Below are positions 37,148 to 47,446 of a stretch of DNA of 64,000 nucleotides, in pieces. Within the stretch, counting starts at the first letter, position 1, and each line of letters begins with the position of its first letter. A program made the position numbers and the translations under genes. Origin of the DNA: Acetobacter sicerae (GTDB taxonomy: Bacteria; Pseudomonadota; Alphaproteobacteria; Acetobacterales; Acetobacteraceae); contig NZ_JAAABN010000001.1 in assembly GCF_011516765.1 (NCBI RefSeq), positions 1 to 64,000 of the forward strand. The letters are read 5' to 3'. A model generated the notes under the pieces. The model was not told where the DNA came from. It did no database searches and was given only the letters and a program-made list of their open reading frames with translations.

Positions 37148-40114
37148 TTATTCCGGTTCATCCGCCGTCAGTTCGGGCTCGTGAAAGCCTGAATTCAGGC
37201 TCGCTTCAACTTTCTTCAGTCCGGCCATCAGCCGGTCCCGGATTTTTTTCAGACGGTTTTCGTCCGTCACTTTCATGCCGGAAAGATCCTTGACGTAGAA
37301 CACGTCAACCGCACGCACGCCATAGGTGGTGATGTGAGCGGAGTAGATCTGCAGACGCATCTCGTTCAGTGCGCTGGCGACGTCGTGAAGCAGGCCGGAA
37401 CGGTCACGCCCGTTGATTTCAATGACGGTGTGCGAGTTGGAAGCGCGATTGTCGATGACAACACGGGGTGGCACGTGAATGGCCCGTGTGCGTGAAAGCA
37501 GTTGTCCTGACGCATTGGTTTTCGCAATCTCGGTAGCGATATCCAGCCGTCCGCTCAGCGCCCGCTCGGTGATGGAGAAGAGCTTCGTCAGACGATGCGG
37601 TTCGTCAAAGGCTTCACCGGTCGCGTCCTGAATCCAGAGCGTATCTAGCGCCATGCCGTTGCTCAGCGTGTGAATGCGGGCATCGACAATGGAAGCGCCC
37701 GCCAGCGCCATGGCGCCCGCGATCTGTGCGAACAGGCCGGGATGATCCTGAGTGTGGATCGTGACTTCCGTGACGCCACGGGCGGGCAGGGGCTGGGTCT
37801 CGATCACGAATGGGGCGGACCGCGACTCAGCTTCCCGGATCAGGCGGGCATGACGCAGCAACGTGTCCTGATCGAAGCAGAGCCAGTAACCGGCGTAACC
37901 AAGGTCAAGGAAGTGGTTGATGTCGGTCTGGTTGAAACCTTCTTCTTCCAGATTTTCCGCGATGATCGCTTTGCTGTGGGCCACACGCATGTCGCGTTCC
38001 GGAGTGGCCAGGCCACCCTCCAGCACTTCCGCGACACGGGTATAGAGTTCCCGCAGCAGCGTGGCTTTCCATGCGTTCCAGACGCGGGGACTGACTGCCC
38101 GCATGTCCACAATGGTCAGCAGCAGCAGCAGACGGAGACGCTCCGGAGACTGCACGACGTCCGCCACGTCCAGAATGGTCTTGGGGTCGTCAATATCGCG
38201 CTGGAACGCCGTATGGCTGAGCAGAAGATGCTGGAGCACCAGCCAGGAGACCGTTTCGGTCTCTTCGCCCGAAAGTCCCAGCTTCGGGCAGAGTTCCAGC
38301 GCCAGTTCCGAGCCAAGTTCCGAGTGGTCGCCACCGCGTCCCTTGGCGATGTCGTGCATCATGACCGACATATAGAGCGCCCGACGGGACTGTATATCCC
38401 GTGCGAGATCATAGGCTACGGGGATTTCGTCCGCCATTGTGCCGGTTTCGACGCAGCGGAGGATACGCAGAGCCTCGATCGTGTGCTCATCGACCGTGAA
38501 GATATGGTACGTGTCGAACTGCATCTGTCCGACGATGCGGGACCAGTCCGGGATCAGCGCGCCCCAGAGACCGGTTTCGTTGAGAATGCGAAGCCAGTGG
38601 ACGTAATCAAGACGTCGGTTGAGGTCGATTTCGATAGGCTGCGGAGTTTCTGCGTTTCTGGTCTCCGGACGGCTTGTGACCGGTCGACGTGGCCGTGCGG
38701 GAGGACGCTCATCGCACAGAAGTTCAAGGAAGATTTCTGCGGCGCGCGGATCAGAACGCAGGGTGGCGGCCCGACGCTCCCAGCGGATCAGTTGCTGGCG
38801 GGCGAGGGGATGAATGGGGACATGACGGCTGCGGGAGAGTTCGAGGATCTCGAACATCTTGATGGGCTCGGCTTCGAAGGAGACGCCTTTGGCCGGAAGA
38901 ATCTGGCCGTCCAGCAGGGTGAACCCTGCCTCGCGCATGGCGTCATCCGCCTTGAGGACGTGCGCCGCCGCCCCCAGCGCGATGCGCATGATGGTCGGCT
39001 CAAGAATATGCGTCAGCCGCATGACTTCCCGGACGGTCAGGAAGTAGTGGCGCATGAAGCGCTCAACGCCGTTCTGCTGACCGTGACGGGTGTAGCCCAT
39101 GCGGCCGCCGAGAACGGGCTGCATGTCGAAAGTCAGGCGGTCTTCGCCACGGCCCGCGACATAGTGGAGATGAAAACGGACAGTCCACAGGAAATCCCAC
39201 GACCGTCGGGCGCGGGCCGCTTCCTGCTCGGTGATGAAGCCGAGACGGGTAAATTCCGGAGCCAGAAGGTCCGAGACATGGCGCGTGCCGAACGTGTAGC
39301 GACACATCCAGTAGAGCGTCTGCATGTCACGCAGACCGCCCCGGCCTTCCTTGATGTTGGGTTCGACCAGATAGGGACTTTCGCCAAAGCGCCGGTGCCG
39401 CTCCGCCCGTTCGGCGCGCTTGTCGGTGATGAAGCGGGCTGATCCGGCTTCCACGCAGGCGACGATAAAGCGCGCCTCAAACATGGCGAAGAGGCTGAAA
39501 TTGCCGACGAGCAGGCGTGCGTCGAGAAGAGCTGTACGGACGGTCGTATCGGCTTCCGCCTGTGCGATGCAGTCGGTGATCGACCGCGTTGCATGACCGA
39601 CTTTCAGGCCGAGATCCCACAGGAAATACAGCACGTATTCCACAAGCGAGAGCGCTTCGCGTGAGGGCTCTTCCGCGGTCAGGAAGAGGAGATCGATGTC
39701 GCTGAAAGGCGCCAGCAGTCTTTTGCCGTAACCGCCAGTGGCTGCGATGCTGATCTGATTGAGCAGATTTTCACCACCACCCAGAGCATCGGCGGCGAAC
39801 AGCACGAGCCCGGACACCAGTTCGTCCGTAAAGGCTGCGAGGACTTTTCCTGCCTGAACGCCTCTCAGTTCGCGCTTTTCAAAACGCCGCCGGACATCGG
39901 TCTGATACCGGCCGAGATGGCGTCGGAAAACGGCCAGAGCGACATCGCGATCCGGAACCTTGCCGTTCCTGTCGGCATGTTCGGCCAACGCCTCCCTGAG
40001 CTGCAGCCCAAGACCCTGCGGGGTGAGCGTGCTTTCCGGCAGGTCGTTGACTGTTGTATCTGATACGTCTGACAGCACTGGATTGGTGATACCTTCGACC
40101 TTAAGACTGGGCAT
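37148..40114 (-). CDS. glnD: [protein-PII] uridylyltransferase/uridylyl-removing enzyme
   Basis: A 988-residue bifunctional nitrogen sensor that uridylylates PII when glutamine is low and deuridylylates it when high. Domains in order: nucleotidyltransferase (GGYGKRLLAPFSDIDLLFL, about residues 128-146), a helical GlnD_UR domain, an HD phosphohydrolase domain (MMHDIAKGRGGDHSELG, about 590-606), and two C-terminal ACT domains (VTIHTQDHPGLFAQIAGAM; VIEINGRDRSGLLHDVASAL). All are intact. Last of the terC-slt-mutS-glnD run, 38 bases after mutS. Confidence 0.97.
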   Translation of the reverse strand: MPSLKVEGITNPVLSDVSDTTVNDLPESTLTPQGLGLQLREALAEHADRNGKVPDRDVALAVFRRHLGRYQTDVRRRFEKRELRGVQAGKVLAAFTDELVSGLVLFAADALGGGENLLNQISIAATGGYGKRLLAPFSDIDLLFLTAEEPSREALSLVEYVLYFLWDLGLKVGHATRSITDCIAQAEADTTVRTALLDARLLVGNFSLFAMFEARFIVACVEAGSARFITDKRAERAERHRRFGESPYLVEPNIKEGRGGLRDMQTLYWMCRYTFGTRHVSDLLAPEFTRLGFITEQEAARARRSWDFLWTVRFHLHYVAGRGEDRLTFDMQPVLGGRMGYTRHGQQNGVERFMRHYFLTVREVMRLTHILEPTIMRIALGAAAHVLKADDAMREAGFTLLDGQILPAKGVSFEAEPIKMFEILELSRSRHVPIHPLARQQLIRWERRAATLRSDPRAAEIFLELLCDERPPARPRRPVTSRPETRNAETPQPIEIDLNRRLDYVHWLRILNETGLWGALIPDWSRIVGQMQFDTYHIFTVDEHTIEALRILRCVETGTMADEIPVAYDLARDIQSRRALYMSVMMHDIAKGRGGDHSELGSELALELCPKLGLSGEETETVSWLVLQHLLLSHTAFQRDIDDPKTILDVADVVQSPERLRLLLLLTIVDMRAVSPRVWNAWKATLLRELYTRVAEVLEGGLATPERDMRVAHSKAIIAENLEEEGFNQTDINHFLDLGYAGYWLCFDQDTLLRHARLIREAESRSAPFVIETQPLPARGVTEVTIHTQDHPGLFAQIAGAMALAGASIVDARIHTLSNGMALDTLWIQDATGEAFDEPHRLTKLFSITERALSGRLDIATEIAKTNASGQLLSRTRAIHVPPRVVIDNRASNSHTVIEINGRDRSGLLHDVASALNEMRLQIYSAHITTYGVRAVDVFYVKDLSGMKVTDENRLKKIRDRLMAGLKKVEASLNSGFHEPELTADEPE

Positions 40115-40152
40115 GATGGCGGGGGCTGCTCGACAGAAAAGCTAAAGAGATA

Positions 40153-42873
40153 TCATTCTCTTACAGAAAGGCGCTTTGCTTCAAGCGCCAATTTGCGCAG
40201 ATCATACAAAGCAGCGAGAGCTTCCCGGGGCGACAGGTCGTCCGGGTCATGACTCATGATCGCGTTGAGAACGTCTTCATATTCGGAAAAATCTGCCGTC
40301 GGTTCGGGCTCTGGATCAGCGACAGGAGCCTGCGGCGGCAGGTCATCGAACAGCGGCAGCGGCGCGGGGCCTGTCGCATGATCCTTTTCCAGCTCTTTAA
40401 GAAGTCGCGAAGCACGATCGACAACAGGCATCGGCACGCCCGCCAGTTTGGCGACATGCACGCCCCAGCTCTTGCGGGCTGATCCGGGGATCACTTCGTG
40501 CAGGAAAACCACCTGCCCCTTCCAGTCCCGGACCGCCATGGTGTGCGGTGAAAGGCGGGGGAGGCTGCCGGAAAGCTCGGCAAGTTCGTGAAAATGTGTT
40601 GCAAAAATGGTACGGCACCGCAGTGTCGAGTGCATGGCTTCCAGCACGGCCCAGGCGATGGAGAGGCCGTCCAGAGTTGAAGTCCCTCGTCCGATTTCAT
40701 CCACGACAACCAGCGAGCGTGGTCCGGCCTGATTGAGAATGGCGGCTGTTTCCGTCATCTCGACCATGAAGGTGGAACGGCCGCGAGCCAGATCATCCGC
40801 AGCGCCGACGCGGGAGAACAGCTTGTCCACAATGCCGATATGGGCGGATTTCGCAGGAACCGGCAGCCCGGCCTGCGCAAGGATGACCGCCAGTGCGTTC
40901 TGGCGCAGGAAGGTTGATTTGCCGGCCATGTTGGGACCGGTCAGCAGCATCACCCGATGTTCCGGGGCGAGGGAGCAGCCGTTTGCCGTAAAGCGCACGC
41001 CCGAACCGAGAGCGGCTTCCACGACCGGGTGACGACAGGCGTCCAGCGTGAACGCCTCGCTGTCGTCCACGGTGGCCCGGCACCATGTTTCTCCAACGGC
41101 GAGAGAGGCGCAGGACTGCATCACATCGATAAAGGCGAGCGCCCGGGCGAGTGGAGGAAGGTGTCCGTCATCCAGCGCCCGGTTGACGAGAAGGCCGAAA
41201 ATCTGACGTTCGCGGACCGAGGCGCGTTCCGCTGCTTCGGCAATGCGGGAGTCGAGTTCCGAGAGTTCTTCTGTCGAGAAACGGGCGGCGGTTGTCGTGC
41301 CCTGACGGAAGCTGAGATCCTCATTGGCGCGGAGCTTTGCGCCGGCGGCTGTCGGCACTTCAATCACGTAGCCAAGCTGCGCATGGTGACGGATCTTCAG
41401 GCTCGCGACGCCAAAGCGCTGAGCGTAGTCGTTCTGGAGCGTGGCGATGATGCGGCGGGAATCATCGCGGAGCGTGCGGTAGGCGTCCAGTTCCCCGTCA
41501 TAGCCCGTCGCAATGACGCCGCCGTCATCGAGGCGCGCCGGAAGTTCATCGGCCAGCGCCCGGTCGAGTTCCTCATGAAGGCCGCCACATTCTGCGAGAT
41601 GCTTCAGAAGTGTGGCGATCAGATCCGGCCTTGTGTCCGGTGCGATGACTGCCAGTTCTTCCGCTATTCTGTGTGCCGCCGCGACGCCATCACGCAGCGC
41701 GGCCAGATCACGGGGCTGACCGCGTCCCAGCGAAAGCCGTCCGAGCGCCCGGTCGATATCCGGCACGCTTCGCAGTGTCTGGCGCAACAGATCGACACGG
41801 GGGGTGTCGCTTTTCAGCCAGTCCCAGCATGCCTGACGGGCGCTGATCCTGTCCGGCATGGTGAGGGGGGCTGCGATCCATGACGCAAGAAGCCTTGCGC
41901 CGGGTGCGGTGGCGGTGCGGTTCACGGCGGAGAAAAGCGTGTGTTCGTTGCTGCCGTCGCGGGCCCGGAGAAGATCAAGGCTGGCGCGTGTCGCCGGATC
42001 AAGGCCGAGGGTGTGGCTGTCTTCCTGCGGGACCGGATGAGCCAGACGGGGCAGGGAGCCGGCCTGCGATTTTCTGACGTAATCCAGCGCCATGAGGCCG
42101 GCGGCGGCCTCGGCGTCGCTGAAGGTGCCGAATGCGTCCAGACTGGCGACACCGAAGGCTTCCGCCAGACGGGTACGGGCCGTGTGCGCCGAAGGAGGCT
42201 GTTCGCCGGGGGCGCGTCGCAGATCGAAATCGCCGAGGTCACGGTCGGGAGGAGCGAGAATTTCGGCGGGGTCGAGACGGGCGAGCAGATGGCCGAGTTC
42301 GGCGTCCGCGCAACGGGCCGTCTCAAACAGACCGGTGGAAATGTCGATCCATGCCGCGCCCCATTCGATGGCGCCACGTCGGGCGGGATGGGCTGCGAGC
42401 GCCATCAGAAGATTGGAGCGACCGGGTTCGAGCAGTTCGTCCTCGGTCAGTGTGCCGGGGGTGACCAGTCGGACGACCGCGCGGGGCAGCGGGCCTTTCT
42501 GGGTGGCTTTCCTGCCCGGCAGTTTTGAAGGGGGCGTGGCTGTCTGTTCGGCGATGGCGACACGGAAGCCGCGCCGGATGAGGCGGGAGAGATAGGCCTG
42601 CGCTGCGCTGACCGGCACGCCGCACATGGAGATCGGCTCTCCACCATGTGAGCCACGGGCTGTCAGGGCGATGTCGAGGGCGGCGGCGGCTGTGATCGCA
42701 TCGTCGAAGAACAGTTCGTAGAAATCGCCCATCCTGAAGAACAGCAGGAAGTCGGGATTCTCTGCTTTCAGCGCGAACCATTGCGCCATGGCGGGTGACG
42801 CGCCTTCCGGGGAAAGGCGCTGCTTTTTGGAGGAGCGTGCTGTTGCGCCGGTCTTCTGATCGGTCGTTGCCAA
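40153..42873 (-). CDS. mutS: DNA mismatch repair protein MutS
   Basis: A 906-residue mismatch-recognition ATPase. The N-terminal mismatch-binding domain starts at residue 28 (SPAMAQWFALKAENPDFLLFFRMGDFYELF); the Phe-x-Glu pair that stacks on the mismatch lies in the FFRMGDFYELF context. Connector, lever and clamp domains follow, then the ATPase with LLTGPNMAGKSTFLRQ (Walker A), VVDEIGRGTSTLDG (Walker B/D-loop) and THFHELAEL. Full length. It starts 42 bases after slt and precedes glnD closely. Confidence 0.97.
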   Translation of the reverse strand: MATTDQKTGATARSSKKQRLSPEGASPAMAQWFALKAENPDFLLFFRMGDFYELFFDDAITAAAALDIALTARGSHGGEPISMCGVPVSAAQAYLSRLIRRGFRVAIAEQTATPPSKLPGRKATQKGPLPRAVVRLVTPGTLTEDELLEPGRSNLLMALAAHPARRGAIEWGAAWIDISTGLFETARCADAELGHLLARLDPAEILAPPDRDLGDFDLRRAPGEQPPSAHTARTRLAEAFGVASLDAFGTFSDAEAAAGLMALDYVRKSQAGSLPRLAHPVPQEDSHTLGLDPATRASLDLLRARDGSNEHTLFSAVNRTATAPGARLLASWIAAPLTMPDRISARQACWDWLKSDTPRVDLLRQTLRSVPDIDRALGRLSLGRGQPRDLAALRDGVAAAHRIAEELAVIAPDTRPDLIATLLKHLAECGGLHEELDRALADELPARLDDGGVIATGYDGELDAYRTLRDDSRRIIATLQNDYAQRFGVASLKIRHHAQLGYVIEVPTAAGAKLRANEDLSFRQGTTTAARFSTEELSELDSRIAEAAERASVRERQIFGLLVNRALDDGHLPPLARALAFIDVMQSCASLAVGETWCRATVDDSEAFTLDACRHPVVEAALGSGVRFTANGCSLAPEHRVMLLTGPNMAGKSTFLRQNALAVILAQAGLPVPAKSAHIGIVDKLFSRVGAADDLARGRSTFMVEMTETAAILNQAGPRSLVVVDEIGRGTSTLDGLSIAWAVLEAMHSTLRCRTIFATHFHELAELSGSLPRLSPHTMAVRDWKGQVVFLHEVIPGSARKSWGVHVAKLAGVPMPVVDRASRLLKELEKDHATGPAPLPLFDDLPPQAPVADPEPEPTADFSEYEDVLNAIMSHDPDDLSPREALAALYDLRKLALEAKRLSVRE

Positions 42874-42915
42874 AACTGTCTCCGGAACTGTTTCTGTCAG
42901 AGGTAGAGGTTTCGC

Positions 42916-44883
42916 TTAATGCTTCGGCTGCGTCGCATACACAGCGATGCTTTCCCACACGCGCTGCACGTAATTGCGCGGCTCTTCCAGCGGAATCTGC
43001 TCGATCCAGTCAATGAAAGCGTCCTGATCGGCTCCGGTCCGGGCCGGATCGCCGCGTGTTTCGAGCCACTGGCTGACGCGGTGCGGGCCGGCGTTATACC
43101 CTGCTGCGGCGTATTCGACCACATTGCCGAGCCGGTTATAAACGCGGCTCAGATAGGCCGTGCCAAGCTGCATGTTCAGTTCCGGCTGATGCAGGGCGGC
43201 AATGGTCACGGAGCCTGCGCCGACCTGATGCGCGGTTTCCCTCGCCGTGGCGGGAAGAAGCTGCATCAGTCCGATGGCGTTGGAGGAACTGACCGCATCG
43301 GGGTTGAAGTTGCTTTCCTGCCGCATCAGGGCCAGAGGAAAGCCGTATGGCAGGTCGGATGACGGCGGCTGGAACGGTTCCGGCCAGCCGTAATCGGGGA
43401 GGCTGACGCCGTCCTTGCTGGCCTTGCGGGCGACCGCCACACCGATGTCGGGGAGGCCGAGACGTGTCGCCAGTGCGGCGATGGCTTCACGGTCCTGCGG
43501 ATCATTATCCTGAGCCAGAAGCAGGGTCAGGAAATCCCGTGCATGCGTGGGGTCATTCCACGAGACCAGGATTTGCGCGGCGCGGGCCAGTTCGCTGCCG
43601 TCCAGACGGGTGACGATCGCTGTCGCCGCGTGTTCGTTGCCGGCGCTGGCCGACCGCCACTGGTTCAGGGCCGTGACAAGGGCCTCAGGGATTTCCGTCG
43701 GGGCGAGCAGCGTGTTGCCGGCGCCGGCGAGTTTCGCAACCGCCATCTGGCCGTAGAAGGTTTCCGGCGCTTCTGCCGCCTGCCGCCAGTTGGCTTTTGC
43801 GGACGTCATGTCGCCCGCCTGAGCCCGTGCCTGACCCAGCCAGAAGAAGCCGCGCGCACGGCTCAGAACGGATGGTGTCTCGGTCAGTTTCCGGAAGTGC
43901 GGTTCGGCAGCGGCTGGATCATGCAGGGCGCGCAGGGCGATCCAGCCGCTCAGGAAGAAGGCGTCCGCGCGATTGCGGTCGCTTGTCTGCCGCGTGTCGT
44001 CGGCCAGAAGCAGCGCGTCGGCCGGGCGATTCTGATCGATCAGATCGCGGGCCAGTCTGTCGCGCTCTGTCCAGAACCGTCCTCTTGCGTCGGGGGCTGC
44101 ATTCTCTTCGGCCCGGAAGCCGCTTGCCCGCCACAGGGCCAGAGCGTCATCGGGGCGACTGTTCTTTTCCAGCCAGTGAGCGTGGTCGAGAAAGAGCGTG
44201 GTGTCATTTGTGAATGCAGGCGGTACCTGCGCCAGCAGCGCTTCGGCGGAGGCGTCATTCCGTCGCAGGGCGAGGCGGGTGGCGGCCAGCGCGGCGTGAT
44301 CGCTGTCCAGCGACGAGATCGTCCGGGCGGCGGCCTGTAGCTGTCCACGGCGTTCTTCACGCTCGAAGCGCGCCCAGCTGTCGGCGGGCGTCAGATCAGA
44401 GCCGAACAGTGATTGCAGCGTGGCGGCGTCCTGCGGGCCGTCATTTCCGTTGCGCCATGCCGCGATGCCCGCTGCACGCAGAGGAGCGGTCCCACCCATC
44501 GCCTGCGCGCAACGACTGAGGGCCGAAGCGGTGCGTGGCGTCTGGGCGCGACAGAGATCGGCGGCGGTTGTGTTGTCCGGCTCTGCTGTCAGGGCGCGTT
44601 CATAGTGGGCCTGAATGATGGACCAGCGTGGCCAGACCGGGCGGGTTGCGAGGAAATCGGCATAGGTGCGGGCAGGGATGGCGGCGTCGTAGGGCGCGAC
44701 CAGTTGAAGCCATGTCGTCAAACGTCCCGCGACGGCGTCAACCTGACCCGTCCCTGCGGCCTGCTGTTCGGTTGGCCATTGTGCTGGTGCGCCGGACGTT
44801 TGCGAAAGCGCGTGCGGTGATGTCGAGCAGGCCGAGAGGATCACCGCCACGCTGGCCGGAAGGACAGAGCGGAGGCGGATCAC
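42916..44883 (-). CDS. slt: soluble-type lytic transglycosylase lipoprotein
   Basis: A 655-residue murein lytic transglycosylase. The GTG start at 44883 overlaps the terC stop (GTGA) and begins VIRLRSVLPASVAVILSACS, a lipoprotein signal with the lipobox Cys at about residue 20. A long alpha-helical superhelix (U domain, about 40-450) precedes the catalytic SLT domain with LALMRQESNFNPDAVSSSNA (catalytic Glu), IGLMQLLPATA and AAAGYNAGPHRV. It cleaves glycan strands in the periplasm to give 1,6-anhydromuropeptides. The longer in-frame start lacks a signal and is rejected. Confidence 0.92.
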   Translation of the reverse strand: MIRLRSVLPASVAVILSACSTSPHALSQTSGAPAQWPTEQQAAGTGQVDAVAGRLTTWLQLVAPYDAAIPARTYADFLATRPVWPRWSIIQAHYERALTAEPDNTTAADLCRAQTPRTASALSRCAQAMGGTAPLRAAGIAAWRNGNDGPQDAATLQSLFGSDLTPADSWARFEREERRGQLQAAARTISSLDSDHAALAATRLALRRNDASAEALLAQVPPAFTNDTTLFLDHAHWLEKNSRPDDALALWRASGFRAEENAAPDARGRFWTERDRLARDLIDQNRPADALLLADDTRQTSDRNRADAFFLSGWIALRALHDPAAAEPHFRKLTETPSVLSRARGFFWLGQARAQAGDMTSAKANWRQAAEAPETFYGQMAVAKLAGAGNTLLAPTEIPEALVTALNQWRSASAGNEHAATAIVTRLDGSELARAAQILVSWNDPTHARDFLTLLLAQDNDPQDREAIAALATRLGLPDIGVAVARKASKDGVSLPDYGWPEPFQPPSSDLPYGFPLALMRQESNFNPDAVSSSNAIGLMQLLPATARETAHQVGAGSVTIAALHQPELNMQLGTAYLSRVYNRLGNVVEYAAAGYNAGPHRVSQWLETRGDPARTGADQDAFIDWIEQIPLEEPRNYVQRVWESIAVYATQPKH

Positions 44884-45470
44884 GAAATCTGTCCCAGCAC
44901 TTCGCCGCCGCCCTTGTAGATCAGTTCCACGGCGACACCGAAGACGACCAGCAGTCCGATCCACGCGATCCAGCGGAATCGTTCGAGCAGTTTTGCGATC
45001 ATTGTCGCCGCGAAGGCCATGAGCAGGATCGAGATGGCCAGTCCGCTGACCAGCACCCAGATATGCTCGCCCGCAGCGCCGGCGACAGCCAGCACGTTGT
45101 CGAGGCTCATCGACAGATCGGCGATGATGATCCGGGTGATGGCGGAACGCAGGCCGCCCGGTGTGGGGGCGCTGTCTTCTTCATGCTCATCGGGAGTCCG
45201 CAGTTCCCGATACATCTTCCAGCAGACCCAGAGCAGCAGCAGTCCACCCGCAAAACGCAGACCGATGACGCCGAGAAGCTGTGTGGCGATGAGCGCCAGA
45301 CCCAGCCGGATCAGGGCGGCGGCGGCGACACCGACGAGAACGGCGATTCTGCGTTGTTGCGCCTCAAGTTTTCTGACAGCCAGTCCGACAACAATGGCGT
45401 TGTCCCCTGCCAGAGTAATGTCGATCAGGACGACCTGGAGGAGCGCCGTCAGGGAGGAGAGCGAAAGCAT
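44880..45470 (-). CDS. TerC-family integral membrane protein
   Basis: A 196-residue inner-membrane protein with about 6-7 hydrophobic helices. TerC hallmark acidic motifs lie in the membrane: IDITLAGDNAIVVGLA (about residues 16-31) and IIADLSMSLDNVLAV (about 113-127). Homologues are linked to metal (Mn2+) homeostasis or tellurite response and to handling of secreted proteins. ATG 45470 (MLSLSSLTALLQ) is chosen; an extra 14 codons upstream are not membrane-like. Overlaps the slt start by 4 bases. Confidence 0.88.
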   Translation of the reverse strand: MLSLSSLTALLQVVLIDITLAGDNAIVVGLAVRKLEAQQRRIAVLVGVAAAALIRLGLALIATQLLGVIGLRFAGGLLLLWVCWKMYRELRTPDEHEEDSAPTPGGLRSAITRIIIADLSMSLDNVLAVAGAAGEHIWVLVSGLAISILLMAFAATMIAKLLERFRWIAWIGLLVVFGVAVELIYKGGGEVLGQIS

Positions 45471-45739
45471 GAGCCCGCTATAGCGCGGGAAAGGGGAAAG
45501 CGACCAGTCCACAGAAGTACACTTTCCTCAATCCTCCACGTCTTTTTTCTGCTCCCCGAACCCACCCACGCTGAAAGCCGGAAACCTGTTCGTGGTGATA
45601 AAGGTGAGATGTGCCCTGTGCTGGTGTCAGATGTGATGGACCTGCGCAGTGAATGCGGAATCGAACCGCTTTGATGTCCCGTCTCAAACCTGGAGTTCCC
45701 GGTCTGCCCTTCCGGGACGGTGAACACGCTTTTCCGGTT

Positions 45740-45943
45740 TCAGCTACCGCGTCCGATTATGCTCCAGCCATGTCTGTTGTCCAGTTCGCGGGCTGATTTT
45801 TCATAAACGACCAGCAGTTCATTGGGATCTTCAGGAGGCGTGTCGCCCTCCTGCGCCAGAGCCGTTTTCCGGATGCGGACGGCAAGCTGTTCCATCTGCT
45901 TCTGGATGTCGCTTCGCAGAATGAGGGCTTCGGCAAGTTTCAT
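45740..45943 (-). pseudogene. truncated DIP1984-family gene
   Basis: The first 50 codons (MKLAEALILRSDIQKQMEQL, QEGDTPPEDPNELL) match the N-terminus of DIP1984/septicolysin-like helical proteins, normally about 150 residues. The frame then diverges and stops at residue 67. The sequence down to 45480 does not restore the family pattern in another frame, so the rest seems deleted. GAAGAG precedes the ATG. Probably a remnant; expression of a short peptide cannot be excluded. Confidence 0.6.
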
Positions 45944-46002
45944 GATCGCTCTTCTTCAGGGCCGGGCAGGGGATGAGCAGAGTATTAAGGGTCACACAAC
46001 TC

Positions 46003-47421
46003 TTAAACGACCGGTGACACAACGCGGTGTTTCACCACTTCGCCGACAATGATCAGTGCGGGACTGCGGAAATCCTGTTCGACCGTCAGACGGGGCAGGG
46101 ATGTCAGATCTGCGGTGATCACACGCTGACCCGGTTGTGTGCCTTTTTCAATAACGGCGGCTGGCCATGTCGGAGGCAGGCCATGTGTAATCAGCTGTTC
46201 ACAGAGTGAAGCAATGCCGCCGAGACCCATATAGATCACCACCGTCTGGCCGCGCAGGGCGATCGTATGCCACGGCAGATCCAGCGTGCCATCCGCACGG
46301 GCATGTCCGGTCAGAAACAGGCACGACTGCGCGCAGTCCCGGTGCGTCAGCGGAATGCCTGACGACGCGGCGCATCCGTTGGCGGCGGAAATGCCCGGGA
46401 CGACACGGAATGGCACGCCAGCCTCCATGAGCGCCTCGATCTCCTCGCCGCCGCGTCCGAAGATGAAGGGGTCGCCACCTTTCAGGCGCAGCACCCGCTC
46501 ACCGGCTTTCGCGCGACGGATGAGTTCGTCGTTGATGGAAGGCTGGGGGAGGGCGTGGTTGCTTTTCTGTTTGCCGACGAAAATCCGTTCGGCGTCCCGG
46601 CGGACACGATCCAGAATATCCGGCGGCAGCAGATGATCATACAGCACGCTGTCGGCGTTCTGCATCAGTCGCAGGGCTTTCAGCGTCAAAAGATCGGCGT
46701 CTCCCGGCCCTGCTCCGACAAGCCAGACTTCACCGCCGCCCTTTTCGTCTGACGCAAGACGGTCGAGGGTTGCGGAGGCTCCGGTTTCGTCCCCGGCCAG
46801 CGCCTGTTCCGCGCCATTGCCGTCGAGGAAGTTCTCCCAGACCCGGCGACGGGTCTCCGGCGCCGGGTGGATCTGCGCCATTTTTCCGCGGGCGTTCTGC
46901 ATGAAGCGGGAGAGGCGGCTGATCCCGGCGGGCAGCAGCGTCTCTATCTGTTCGCGGATACGTCGAGCGAGCACCGGAGCCGCGCCGGATGTGGAAATCG
47001 CCACCATGACCGGACCGCGCCGCACGATGGCGGGTGTGATGAAGGAGGACGGATCGGGATCGTCCACGGCGCAGACGGGAATATTCATCTCCTTCGCCAG
47101 GTCTGCCGCGAGATGATTGACCGCCCTGTCGCTGGTCGCGGCGTAGACGAGTCTTGCGCCGGGCAGCTGCGCCTCCAGCACCTCCCGTGACGCCTGTGTG
47201 GCGATATGTTCCACGCGGCCTGATTTCAGTGCTCTTTCAAGCTCACCGCACAGGGTCGGAGAAATCACGACAACCCGCGTGTCTGTCGCCAGCAGCAGCG
47301 ACACCTTGTTTGCGGCGACCTCACCGCCTCCGACGACCAGCGTCTTTGTCGTATTGTCGAGGCGAAGCACGACCGGAAACCAGATGTTTCTTGATTCTGC
47401 GAGAAGATCGTTCGCGGTCAT
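46003..47421 (-). CDS. cysG: siroheme synthase (trifunctional)
   Basis: A 472-residue fusion protein converting uroporphyrinogen III to siroheme. The N-terminal dehydrogenase/ferrochelatase part (residues 1-210) has the NAD motif VVGGGEVAANKV at about 30-41 and DDPDPSSFITPAIV. The C-terminal uroporphyrinogen-III methyltransferase (about 225-465) has VGAGPGDADLLTLKAL, LKGGDPFIFGRGGEE and VVPGISAANGCAA. Siroheme is needed by sulfite and nitrite reductases. It follows the UPF0262 gene after 25 bases. Confidence 0.96.
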   Translation of the reverse strand: MTANDLLAESRNIWFPVVLRLDNTTKTLVVGGGEVAANKVSLLLATDTRVVVISPTLCGELERALKSGRVEHIATQASREVLEAQLPGARLVYAATSDRAVNHLAADLAKEMNIPVCAVDDPDPSSFITPAIVRRGPVMVAISTSGAAPVLARRIREQIETLLPAGISRLSRFMQNARGKMAQIHPAPETRRRVWENFLDGNGAEQALAGDETGASATLDRLASDEKGGGEVWLVGAGPGDADLLTLKALRLMQNADSVLYDHLLPPDILDRVRRDAERIFVGKQKSNHALPQPSINDELIRRAKAGERVLRLKGGDPFIFGRGGEEIEALMEAGVPFRVVPGISAANGCAASSGIPLTHRDCAQSCLFLTGHARADGTLDLPWHTIALRGQTVVIYMGLGGIASLCEQLITHGLPPTWPAAVIEKGTQPGQRVITADLTSLPRLTVEQDFRSPALIIVGEVVKHRVVSPVV

Positions 47422-47446
47422 GGGGCTCCGGTTCGGGAAAGAAGGT

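Noticed and set aside
37670..39442. 590-codon open frame on the plus strand opposite glnD
   Set aside because: It is exactly antisense to the conserved GlnD coding sequence, has no family resemblance and reflects high-GC codon bias.
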